Below are positions 43,572 to 51,290 of a stretch of DNA of 64,000 bases, piece by piece. Position numbers and translations under genes: made by a program. Origin of the DNA: an uncultured Bacilli bacterium (GTDB lineage Bacteria > Bacillota_I > Bacilli_A > RF39 > UBA660). Where the stretch lies: NCBI GenBank assembly GCA_934148995.1, contig CAKPDM010000003.1:74929-138928 (forward strand). Reading direction: 5' to 3'. Under the pieces are notes generated by a model. That model had not been told where the DNA came from and did no database searches. It saw nothing but the letters and a program-made list of their open reading frames with translations. How positions within the stretch are numbered: the first letter of the stretch is position 1; each line of letters starts with the position of its first letter.

Positions 43572-44486
43572 TTATAATAAACCTATCTTTTTAACTTTCT
43601 CAAATGGAACTCCAGTCATTTCTACTATGTTTTTTGGTTTTATACCATTATTAAGCATTGTAGTAATGATAGAAGCCTGTCCTTCTTCACGTCCAAGTTC
43701 AATACCTTCTTCACGTCCGATTTTTTCTCGGTAAGCTAATTTTGCTTCTTCTTTCCATTTTCTATCTTTCTCTGCATCATAAAGACCGATAGTATTGATA
43801 TCGAAAGTTGCTTCTTTAATTTTTTCTACTGCTTCCATTAAATCTTCATCTCCTTTGCTAATTTCTTCTAAATCACTGATTTTATCAAGCTTAAGGATAA
43901 GTAAAGCTTTTTCAAGTTTACTTAACTTATCCCCATTATAGTATTTCTTTTCTAACTTGGGAAGACTGATGTGATATTTTTTAAGATTTTCCGTTTCAAT
44001 TTCTAATGTATCTTTATCTGTATAAACGAATTCAAGGATTGGTTTATCACTTTTAAAGTGCGTAAAATTATTGAAATTCACTTGTAAAAATCTTTGCATG
44101 TTACTAAAACTTTCAGAAACATTCAAACTTTCTCCTTCAAGTTTTCCAAGATAAGCTTGATTTCTGATTAGTAGACCATCATAGTATTCACTATTCATCT
44201 CAAAGTTTATTAAAGACTTATCAATCTTAGCGATAAAGTCAGATATCTTCTTTCGCTCTTTAGCATTACTAAGTGGTAACTCATTGTTTTGAATAATAAT
44301 ATTCTTAAGCAAATCATCTTTATCAATATTAGTAAATTCACTAATTAGAAAAGTAACATAAGCAGGACAAGAAGACATAACAATCTTGAACATAGTATCA
44401 GTAGTAGCAGGGATAACCTTACCATCTTTGATAAGTTGTTCTTTTATTTTGTTAAGCTTTTTAGAAATGTCAATCTCTTTCGTCAT
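43572..44486 (-). CDS. Rpn-family PD-(D/E)XK nuclease/putative transposase, second copy
   Basis: A 304-residue protein starting at ATG 44486 (minus strand), six bases after GGGGGTGAT. Segments KVIPATTDTMFKIVMSSCPA, ISDFIAKIDKSLINFEMNSE and YHISLPKLEKKYYNGDKLSK are shared with the copy at 3.6-4.5 kb; the D...E residues of the nuclease core are kept. The C-terminus has REEGIELGREEG repeats and a helix-turn-helix-like end. It lies on the minus strand inside the infB-rbfA interval, a position normally held only by conserved translation genes, so it is an insertion. Its 5' leader (44487-44680) is related to that of the first copy. Confidence 0.85.
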   Translation of the reverse strand: MTKEIDISKKLNKIKEQLIKDGKVIPATTDTMFKIVMSSCPAYVTFLISEFTNIDKDDLLKNIIIQNNELPLSNAKERKKISDFIAKIDKSLINFEMNSEYYDGLLIRNQAYLGKLEGESLNVSESFSNMQRFLQVNFNNFTHFKSDKPILEFVYTDKDTLEIETENLKKYHISLPKLEKKYYNGDKLSKLEKALLILKLDKISDLEEISKGDEDLMEAVEKIKEATFDINTIGLYDAEKDRKWKEEAKLAYREKIGREEGIELGREEGQASIITTMLNNGIKPKNIVEMTGVPFEKVKKIGLL

Positions 44487-44680
44487 GGTGTCATCACCCC
44501 CTTTCGCCATTAATCTAACATAAGAAAGATTAGAACGCAAAAAGGGAAAAATGACAAATTCACCCCCTAAAAACTCCTGAATTTGCTAAATTGCTCGGTG
44601 AATTTGTTAAATTCCGCACTATAACATGCCTGAAAATGACAAATTGACCTTAAAAAGCATAAATTTAATTTTTTTAAAAC
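44487..44680 (-). repeat. Leader related to that of the first Rpn gene
   Basis: Read on the minus strand it contains AAAATTAAATTT, several variants of CAAATTCA, GGTGAATTT and TTAGATTAA shortly before a GGGGGTGA ribosome site. The same elements occur in the same order at about 3380-3556 on the plus strand. This supports a mobile unit that includes leader and gene. Confidence 0.6.
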
Positions 44681-44750
44681 TACCATATTGACTTCCTTTT
44701 TTTACGGCCTGATGTTATACTATTCTTGGTTAAGGGAGGAGAAAGGTTTT

Positions 44751-45119
44751 ATGGCTAATATTAAAATAGAGAGAATTAATCATGCCGTTCAAGAAGAACT
44801 AATGAGTATTTTATTCTTAGAAGCAAAAGATGAATTATTAAAAAAAGTTACTATTACTGATTGTGAAGTATCAAGTGATTTAGGTTATTGTAAAGTATAT
44901 GTAACAGTGATGAATGATGAGGAAAAAGGAGCAATACTAAAAGCATTAAATGATGCTAAGAGTTTCTTAAGAGGGGAGTTAAGTAAAAGAATAGATATTA
45001 GACATACTCCAGAATTAACGTTTATATATGATGATTCTATCGCTTATGGATCTAGAATTGATGAAGTATTAGAAAAAATAGAGGATGAGAAGAATGAATT
45101 ATCAGGTTCTAATAAATAG
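44751..45119 (+). CDS. rbfA: Ribosome-binding factor A
   Basis: A 122-residue protein starting at ATG 44751, 13 bases after the GGGAGGAGA site. KIERINHAVQEELMSILF and the KH-like domain with VYVTVMNDEE, SKRIDIRHTPELTFIYDDS are typical RbfA. It binds the 16S rRNA 5' region during 30S maturation. In Bacillus it follows infB in one operon; here Rpn genes on the other strand intervene, so it probably has its own promoter near 44690-44720 (TTGACT and TATACT are present but with poor spacing). Confidence 0.95.
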   Translation: MANIKIERINHAVQEELMSILFLEAKDELLKKVTITDCEVSSDLGYCKVYVTVMNDEEKGAILKALNDAKSFLRGELSKRIDIRHTPELTFIYDDSIAYGSRIDEVLEKIEDEKNELSGSNK

Positions 45120-46467
45120 AGAAAATGAGTATGAAAAGCAAGACTTTCAAAATGCTAAGTATGCAACTTATACTAATAGTTTAGGAGAAGATATCATCTT
45201 AGAAAAAAGGACATTACAAGCATTTTTTAATCTACAAAGTGAATTTATGGCAGATATTAAACTAGATATAAATAGTGGGTATCGAACAATAGAAGAACAA
45301 GAAAAAATTTATAATGAAGATAAAATTTATGCGGCAGAACCAGGTTTTAGTGAACATCATTCTGGACTTTGCTTTGATTTGTTTTTAATTGATAATGGGG
45401 TAGTAGTAGATGATAATGAAACACTAAAAAGTGCTAAGTATCAAGAATTTTTCAAAAAAGTAGAGAAGAAAGCTAGTAAATATGGACTTATTTTAAGATA
45501 TCCATTAGGTAGAGAAGTAATAACTACTTATCCATATGAGCCTTGGCATTATCGTTATGTTACTATTTCTACTGCAAAGATTATTTATGATAAGAAAATA
45601 ACTTTAGAAGAGTATCATAGGTTATTCCGTCGTAGTGGTATCTTATTACTTAATAAGAAAAAAGGTATGACTTCAAGAGATGTAGTAAATATTGTTAGTA
45701 AAAGATTTGATACTAAGAAAGTAGGACATAATGGAACACTTGATCCATTAGCAACTGGTTTATTAGTAGTAACGATTAATAATGCTACTAAAATTAATGA
45801 GTTTTTAACTGCATATGAAAAAGAGTATGAAGCGAAAGTACTTATCGGTACTAGAACAGATACAGGAGATGTTACTGGTAAGGTCTTAGCAAAAGAAGAA
45901 GTAACTTTATCAAAAGAGCAAATAGTAAAGATGATAAATGAATTTCCAAAAGAGTATTTGCAAGAAGTACCAATCTATTCAGCTGTTAAGATTAATGGAA
46001 AGAAACTATATCAATATGCTAGAAATGGTGAAGAAGTAGAACTTCCTAAAAGACAAGTTGAAATAAAGAGTCTAGAATTACTAGCAACAACCCCAACAAC
46101 ATTTTCTTTTAGAACAACCGTATCTAAAGGTTGCTATATAAGAAGTGTAATAGAAGATATGGGTAAAATATTAGGAGTTCCTCTTACTATGTCTGCTCTT
46201 AAAAGAACAAAACAAGGTGATTTTTCTTTAAAAGATGCTTACAACTTAGCAGGAGTAGATGAGAATGTAGAACTTATTACTATTACAGATGCTTTACAAG
46301 TGAAAACTGAAGAGTTAGATAAAACCTTAGCAAAAAAGATTAAATCTGGTAATAAAATAAGAATAGATGAAAATATGGTTTTATTCTTAGAAGATGGTAA
46401 GGAACTAGCTTTATATTTAAAAACTGGTGAATATGCTAAACCTTTAAAAATGTTTAGTAATAAATAG
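45094..46467 (+). CDS. truB: Fusion of VanY-type D,D-carboxypeptidase with tRNA pseudouridine-55 synthase TruB
   Basis: A 457-residue protein starting at ATG 45094 (GAGGA eight bases upstream) and overlapping rbfA by 26 bases. Residues 1-185 are an M15B peptidase: NSGYRTIEEQEKIYNE, PGFSEHHSGLCFDL and EPWHYRYV carry the zinc and catalytic residues. No signal peptide or membrane segment precedes it. From residue 187 (RSGILLLNKKKGMTSRDVV) the frame becomes TruB with no interruption: GHNGTLDPLATGLL has the catalytic Asp, followed by KEYEAKVLIGTRTDTGD and YIRSVIEDMGKILGVP, and a PUA-like end. TruB makes pseudouridine 55 in tRNA in the cytoplasm. I know of no such standard fusion. Both halves look intact. 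Confidence 0.9.
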   Translation: MNYQVLINRENEYEKQDFQNAKYATYTNSLGEDIILEKRTLQAFFNLQSEFMADIKLDINSGYRTIEEQEKIYNEDKIYAAEPGFSEHHSGLCFDLFLIDNGVVVDDNETLKSAKYQEFFKKVEKKASKYGLILRYPLGREVITTYPYEPWHYRYVTISTAKIIYDKKITLEEYHRLFRRSGILLLNKKKGMTSRDVVNIVSKRFDTKKVGHNGTLDPLATGLLVVTINNATKINEFLTAYEKEYEAKVLIGTRTDTGDVTGKVLAKEEVTLSKEQIVKMINEFPKEYLQEVPIYSAVKINGKKLYQYARNGEEVELPKRQVEIKSLELLATTPTTFSFRTTVSKGCYIRSVIEDMGKILGVPLTMSALKRTKQGDFSLKDAYNLAGVDENVELITITDALQVKTEELDKTLAKKIKSGNKIRIDENMVLFLEDGKELALYLKTGEYAKPLKMFSNK

Positions 46468-46480
46468 AAAAATTTTCTTA

Positions 46481-46509
46481 TTGTTAAATGTCAAAGATTA
46501 TGATATTAT
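46481..46509 (+). promoter_or_regulatory. Promoter of the tandem surface protein genes
   Basis: TTGTTA (46481-46486), 17 bases, TATTAT (46504-46509). A leader of about 190 bases follows. Confidence 0.5.
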
Positions 46510-46553
46510 TAAAATGTCAAAAATACTGATATTTGATAATAAGGAAGGTAGGA

Positions 46554-46672
46554 GACAGTTGTGGTAGTAGTAAAAAACTGTCAGCAATTAAATTCTGATT
46601 CAAGAAGTAGTAAACCTACTTTCTTTTTTCAATGATAGATTAATATCAAAAAGGTATAAATCTATCTTTTTT
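46554..46672 (+). promoter_or_regulatory. Leader with one hairpin and two terminator-like hairpins
   Basis: GACAGTT (46554-46560) / AACTGTC (46576-46582) forms the first hairpin. AAGTAG (46605-46610) / CTACTT (46616-46621) is followed by TCTTTTTTC. GATAGATT (46634-46641) / AATCTATC (46659-46666) is followed by TTTTTTG. Two terminators in a row before the first surface gene suggest attenuation or a small RNA; the sequence matches no riboswitch I know. Confidence 0.5.
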
Positions 46673-46707
46673 GTTAAATACTAAAATAGAAAGTGTAGGT
46701 TTTGATC

Positions 46708-48576
46708 ATGAAGAATAAAAAGAAAGATTTCATTTTAATATTAATAGCTTTTGTCTTACTAATAGCAATAGTAGGTATCAGTTATGCAGCATTTAACTAT
46801 GTGGGAACTGGTCAAAAATTAAATACAATCACAACCGGTACAATAACTATGGAATATGTAGAAAGTACCAATGTTATTTCTATGAATAATGCCCTTCCAA
46901 CAACAGATGCAACAGGAAAGAAAAGGCTAAATACTGGAGAATATTTTGATTTTACAGTTAAATCATCAATTGCAGGAAATACCGATATCAACTATGAAAT
47001 AGCAGCCAAAGAAGAAAGTGGAAATACTTTTAGCGGAAGTAATATCAGATATTATTTGACAACAGTAGATGCCAATGGAAAAGAAACAGAGGTAATGGCA
47101 CCTCGTACATATTATGAAGAACCATCAGGTAATGGATATACAGGCCGCCCTGCTGATATGATGAGTCTATATACTGGAAACTTAAATCAACAAGGAACAA
47201 CAGAAGTAAAATATAGATTAAGATTATGGGTAGATGAAAGTTACAATCCTCAAAATGATAATGGAGGACTAATTTACAAAGTAAAAGTAAATGTTTATGG
47301 TCAAACAAGTGACACTGTAGCTCAAGCAGAAGATACATATTGTAAAGATAATGGCTTTACAAAACTATCAGATTGTATGCTTGTTATGAACAATCACGAA
47401 GCATCAGCAGATGCAGCAGGAGCAGCAATCGTAGCAAAAGGAACACCAAACTTTGCAAAAATTGCACCCAATAGTAGTGAAACAGATGGATTATATGCAG
47501 CAGACGATGATGATGGAACCAGTTATTATTATCGAGGAGCAGTAAGAAACAACTATGTATCATTCGCTGGATTTATGTGGAGAATAATCCGTCGAAATGG
47601 TGATGGAAGTATTCGTTTGATCTATTCAGGAAAAACAACATCAGATACAGGAACAGCAGTAACAATTGGAAACTCACAATATAATGAAAAATATTGGGAT
47701 CCAACATATGTAGGATATAAATATAACGAGAAGTTCTCACTACATGAAAGTAATGGAACAACAGGATATAATTGGTTTACCAATACACAAAAATATAACT
47801 ATGGAACAGGTTATACATTTGATGAATCAACGAAGAAATTCACATTAACAGGAGAGATCAAGCAACTAACCTGGAAAGATAATCATGACGAAATAGTAAA
47901 AAATAATTTATATAGTTGCTTAAATACCTCATGTAACGTAGTTTATAAAGTAACAGGATATCAGAATGAAACAACAATGACGGTACAACCAATCTCATAT
48001 AGTAGTGATAGTTATGCTGATACTTTAACTAATACAACAAACTCAACAATAAAGACAACATTAGATACATGGTATAAGAATAACATGACAGCATATACAT
48101 CATACTTAGCAGACACAACATTCTGTAATGATAGAAGTATAAATTGGGGATCAGGATATTTAACAACACCAACTACCACATATGGTGCATATGGACGTTT
48201 AGCAGAAAGAAGAACACCAAGCTTAAAATGTGCACAAGCTAATGATAAATTTACACTTACAAATGAGAGTGCAAAATTAGATTATCCAGTGTCATTAATA
48301 ACAGCAGATGAGGCATCAATGGCCGGAGGAGTTTATAATATAGCAAATAGTAATTATTATCTATATAATGGCCAATACACCTGGACGCTGTCTCCGTCTA
48401 GCTTCCGTTCTAACAACTCTATTGCGTACGTTTGGAGCGTGCGTCCTTCGGGCAGTTTGTACGCTTGGTATGACGTTACTGGTCCCATCGGGGCCCGTCC
48501 AGTTATCAACCTAAAGGCAGATACACAGATAACTAAGGGAGATGGAACCTCCTTAAATCCATATGTTGTTAAATAA
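46708..48576 (+). CDS. SipW-type secreted surface protein with hypervariable C-terminus (copy 2)
   Basis: A 622-residue protein starting at ATG 46708 (TTG 46702 also possible). The SipW-type signal (FILILIAFVLLIAIVGISYA) precedes a TasA-like beta domain (TGTITMEYVESTNV, FDFTVKSSIAGNTDINYEIA). A long central part includes YVSFAGFMWRIIRRNGDGSI and two cysteine-bearing loops (LYSCLNTSCNVVYK; TFCNDRS...LKCAQ). The C-terminal domain reads LITADEASMAGGVY, YLYNGQYTWTLSPS, a variable patch, then GARPVINLKADTQITKGDGT. It is followed after 20 bases by a near-identical gene. I infer a cell-surface binding protein whose C-terminal binding face is diversified. Confidence 0.82.
   Translation: MKNKKKDFILILIAFVLLIAIVGISYAAFNYVGTGQKLNTITTGTITMEYVESTNVISMNNALPTTDATGKKRLNTGEYFDFTVKSSIAGNTDINYEIAAKEESGNTFSGSNIRYYLTTVDANGKETEVMAPRTYYEEPSGNGYTGRPADMMSLYTGNLNQQGTTEVKYRLRLWVDESYNPQNDNGGLIYKVKVNVYGQTSDTVAQAEDTYCKDNGFTKLSDCMLVMNNHEASADAAGAAIVAKGTPNFAKIAPNSSETDGLYAADDDDGTSYYYRGAVRNNYVSFAGFMWRIIRRNGDGSIRLIYSGKTTSDTGTAVTIGNSQYNEKYWDPTYVGYKYNEKFSLHESNGTTGYNWFTNTQKYNYGTGYTFDESTKKFTLTGEIKQLTWKDNHDEIVKNNLYSCLNTSCNVVYKVTGYQNETTMTVQPISYSSDSYADTLTNTTNSTIKTTLDTWYKNNMTAYTSYLADTTFCNDRSINWGSGYLTTPTTTYGAYGRLAERRTPSLKCAQANDKFTLTNESAKLDYPVSLITADEASMAGGVYNIANSNYYLYNGQYTWTLSPSSFRSNNSIAYVWSVRPSGSLYAWYDVTGPIGARPVINLKADTQITKGDGTSLNPYVVK
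48382..48518 (+). other. Hypervariable region of surface protein copy 2 (DGR variable-region-like)
   Basis: The patch begins TGGACGCTGTCTCCGTCT and ends GGGGCCCGTCCAGTTATCAA plus CCTAAAGGC; both ends are identical to those of copy 3. Between them, codons are substituted mainly where an AAC/AAT/AAA template would fit (AGC, CGT, AAC, ATT, TAC, TGG, GAC). G+C is much higher than in the rest of the gene. Confidence 0.7.
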
Positions 48577-48596
48577 TAGAAAGGAGGAAACATTTT

Positions 48597-50465
48597 ATGA
48601 AAAAACGAAGAAAAGAATTTTTAATGATCTTGTTTGTTTTAGTTTTATTAATTACTATAGTAGGTATCAGTTATGCAGCATTTAACTACGCGGGAACTGG
48701 TCAAAAGTTAAATACAATCACAACTGGTACAATAACTATGGAATATGTAGAAAGTACAAACACAATTGCAATGACAGATGCATTGCCCACAACAATAGCA
48801 ACCGGAAAAACAAGGTTGAAAGCTGGTGAATATTTTGATTTTACAGTAAAATCATCAATCACCGGTAATACAGATATCAACTATGAAATAGCAGCCAAAG
48901 AAGAGAATGGAAATACTTTTAGCGGAAGTAATATCAGATATTATTTGACAACAGTAGATGAAAACGGAAAAGAAACAGAAGTAATGGCACCTCGTACATA
49001 TTATGAAGAAACATCAGGTAATGGATATACAGGTCGTCCTGCTGATATGATGAGTCTATATACAGGAAACTTAAATCAACAAGGAACAACAGAAGTAAAA
49101 TATAGATTAAGATTATGGGTCGATGAAAGTTACAATCCTCAAAATGATAATGGAGGACTAATTTACAAAGTAAAAGTAAATGTTTACGGTCAAACAAGTG
49201 ACACTGTAGCTCAAGCAGAAGATACTTATTGTAAAGATAATGGTTTTACAAAACTATCAGATTGTATGCTTGTTATGAATAATCATGAAGCATCAGCAGA
49301 TCTAGCAGGAGCAGCAATCGTAGCCAAAGGAACACCAAACTTTGCACAAATTGCACCAAATAGTGATGAGACTGATGGCTTATATGCAGCAGACGATGAT
49401 GATGGAACAAGCTATTATTATCGAGGAGCAGTAAGAAATAATTATGTGTCATTCGCTGGATTTATGTGGAGAATTATCCGTCGAAATGGTGATGGAAGTA
49501 TTCGTTTGATCTATTCAGGAAAAACAACATCAGATACAGGAACAGCAGTAACAATTGGAAATTCACAGTATAACGGAAAGTATTGGGATCCAACATATGT
49601 AGGATATAAATATAACGAGAAGTTCTCACTACATGAAAGCAATGGAACAACAGGATATAACTGGTTTACCAATACTCAAAAATATAATTTTGGAACAGGC
49701 TACAGTTTTGACGAATCAACAAAGAAATTCACTTTAACAGGAGATATCAAGCAACTAACCTGGAAAGATAATCATGACGAAATAGTAAAAAATAATTTAT
49801 ATAGTTGCTTAAATACATCATGTAACGTAGTTTATAAAGTAACAGGATATCAGAATGAAACAACAATGACGGTACAACCAATCTCATATAGTAGTGATAG
49901 TTATGCTGATACTTTAACTAATACAACAAACTCAACAATAAAGACAACATTAGATACATGGTATAAGAATAACATGACAGCATATACATCATACTTAGCA
50001 GACACAACATTCTGTAATGATAGAAGTATAAATTGGGGATCAGGATATTTAACAACACCAACTACCACATATGGGGCATATGGACGTTTAGCAGAAAGAA
50101 GAACACCAAGCTTAAAATGTGCACAAGCCAATGATAAATTTACACTTACAAACGAAAGTGCAAAATTAGATTACCCAGTGTCATTAATAACAGCAGATGA
50201 AGCATCAATGGCTGGAGGCGTTTATGGAATAGCAAATAGTAATTATTATCTATATAATGGACAATACACCTGGACGCTGTCTCCGTCTTACTTCTACTCT
50301 TACTACTCTTTTGCGTACGTTTGGCGCGTCGGACCTTCGGGCAGCTTGGACGTTAGTATTGTCTCAAATTCCTTCGGGGCCCGTCCAGTTATCAACCTAA
50401 AGGCTGATACACAGATAACTAAGGGAGATGGAACAGTTCTAAATCCATATGTTGTTAAGTCTTGA
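48597..50465 (+). CDS. SipW-type secreted surface protein with hypervariable C-terminus (copy 3)
   Basis: A 622-residue protein starting at ATG 48597 after AAAGGAGG. It is a tandem duplicate of the preceding gene: signal, TasA-like domain, central domain and cysteines are the same, with scattered single changes (for example VISMNNALPTTDA versus TIAMTDALPTTIA). At the C-terminus the residues between WTLSPS and GARPVINL differ at most solvent-type positions (YFYSYYSFAYVWRVGPSGSL and the nine residues after it, against SFRSNNSIAYVWSVRPSGSL and ten residues). The conserved scaffold with swapped aromatic and polar residues is what DGR-diversified C-type-lectin-fold proteins show. Probably co-transcribed with copy 2 and ended by a terminator. 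Confidence 0.82.
   Translation: MKKRRKEFLMILFVLVLLITIVGISYAAFNYAGTGQKLNTITTGTITMEYVESTNTIAMTDALPTTIATGKTRLKAGEYFDFTVKSSITGNTDINYEIAAKEENGNTFSGSNIRYYLTTVDENGKETEVMAPRTYYEETSGNGYTGRPADMMSLYTGNLNQQGTTEVKYRLRLWVDESYNPQNDNGGLIYKVKVNVYGQTSDTVAQAEDTYCKDNGFTKLSDCMLVMNNHEASADLAGAAIVAKGTPNFAQIAPNSDETDGLYAADDDDGTSYYYRGAVRNNYVSFAGFMWRIIRRNGDGSIRLIYSGKTTSDTGTAVTIGNSQYNGKYWDPTYVGYKYNEKFSLHESNGTTGYNWFTNTQKYNFGTGYSFDESTKKFTLTGDIKQLTWKDNHDEIVKNNLYSCLNTSCNVVYKVTGYQNETTMTVQPISYSSDSYADTLTNTTNSTIKTTLDTWYKNNMTAYTSYLADTTFCNDRSINWGSGYLTTPTTTYGAYGRLAERRTPSLKCAQANDKFTLTNESAKLDYPVSLITADEASMAGGVYGIANSNYYLYNGQYTWTLSPSYFYSYYSFAYVWRVGPSGSLDVSIVSNSFGARPVINLKADTQITKGDGTVLNPYVVKS
50271..50404 (+). other. Hypervariable region of surface protein copy 3 (DGR variable-region-like)
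   Basis: Same borders as in copy 2. By hand count 69 of 134 bases are G or C, about half, in a gene that is otherwise strongly AT-rich. The patch is one codon shorter than that of copy 2. Confidence 0.7.
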
Positions 50466-50484
50466 AAAAAATAAATATTAGAAT

Positions 50485-50515
50485 AGAAAACGACAAATTT
50501 CTCGTTTTCTTTTTT
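50485..50515 (+). terminator. Terminator of the tandem surface gene operon
   Basis: AGAAAACGA (50485-50493) / TCGTTTTCT (50502-50510) followed by Ts. Confidence 0.88.
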
Positions 50516-50538
50516 GTATGATGAAAATGGAGGTAGGA

Positions 50539-51288
50539 ATGAAAGTTTATCTAGACCTTGTTTTTATACTTAACTTTTGTTATGATTTTCTTCTTCTCTT
50601 ATCTGTAACAATAGAAACTAAAACTTATCCTAAGATTAAAATGCTAATATCAGGTGGTTTAGTTGGTTCTTTGACACTCTCTCTTTTGTTCCTACCCTTA
50701 AATAATTTTTCTTTACTAATTGCTAAAATATCAACTAGTATCTTGATGATATTAGTATCATTTGGAAGAAAAAATATTACTAAATATCTAAAATCATTCT
50801 ACGGGAATAGTATTATTCTTGGGGGAATTCTTTATGCTTTAGATCTTACTTTTAATACCTCTAAAAACACTGCTATCTTGTTATTACTAATCGTAATTGC
50901 TCCCTTAATTCTTTTTCTTTATTTAAAGGGACGAAAAACTGATATTATTAAACAAAATTACTTACATAATATTAGTTTTAAATATCAAGATAAGACATAT
51001 AATCTAGTAGCATTTTTAGATACTGGTAATAAAGTACAAGATCCATATAAAAAAAGAAATGTAATAGTAGCTTTTCTTGATGATTTAGATATTGCTGATA
51101 TTGATACTATCTATGTACCGTATGAAACATTAAGTGGGAAGGGTATTTTACCTTGCATAAAAATAGAAGAGTTAAGAGTAGATGATAAAACAATAGATAG
51201 TAGTAAATATCTAATAGGAAAGAGTAAAGAAAAAATTAATTTATATGGTGCTAGTTGTATAATACCAGAAATATTAAAGGAGGAATAA
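50539..51288 (+). CDS. spoIIGA: Sigma-E processing peptidase SpoIIGA
   Basis: A 249-residue protein starting at ATG 50539 after GGAGG. MKVYLDLVFILNFCYDFLLL and five membrane segments form the N-terminal half. The soluble half carries FLDTGNKVQDP, the aspartic-protease-like D-T-G motif of SpoIIGA. In Bacillus, SpoIIGA sits in the septal membrane and removes the pro-sequence of sigma-E in the mother cell after a signal (SpoIIR) from the forespore. The next gene is sigE, two bases downstream, the conserved arrangement. A clear sign that the organism sporulates or descends from a sporulating lineage. Confidence 0.93.
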   Translation: MKVYLDLVFILNFCYDFLLLLSVTIETKTYPKIKMLISGGLVGSLTLSLLFLPLNNFSLLIAKISTSILMILVSFGRKNITKYLKSFYGNSIILGGILYALDLTFNTSKNTAILLLLIVIAPLILFLYLKGRKTDIIKQNYLHNISFKYQDKTYNLVAFLDTGNKVQDPYKKRNVIVAFLDDLDIADIDTIYVPYETLSGKGILPCIKIEELRVDDKTIDSSKYLIGKSKEKINLYGASCIIPEILKEE

Positions 51289-51290
51289 AT

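Larger units (their letters stand above)
46708..50465 (+). repeat. Tandem gene duplication
   Basis: 46708-48576 and 48597-50465 are near-identical over most of their length. The longest identical stretches lie in the central domain, and divergence is highest in the C-terminal patch and the first 30 codons. Confidence 0.9.

Noticed and set aside
44541..44690. Terminal inverted repeats of an insertion sequence around the Rpn genes
   Set aside because: Only leader similarity between the two loci is visible; I could not find matching inverted ends or target-site duplications.
46708..50465. Reverse transcriptase or template repeat of a retroelement next to the variable genes
   Set aside because: No frame with reverse transcriptase motifs and no second copy of the TGGACGCTGTCTCCG border other than in the two genes was found in the window.
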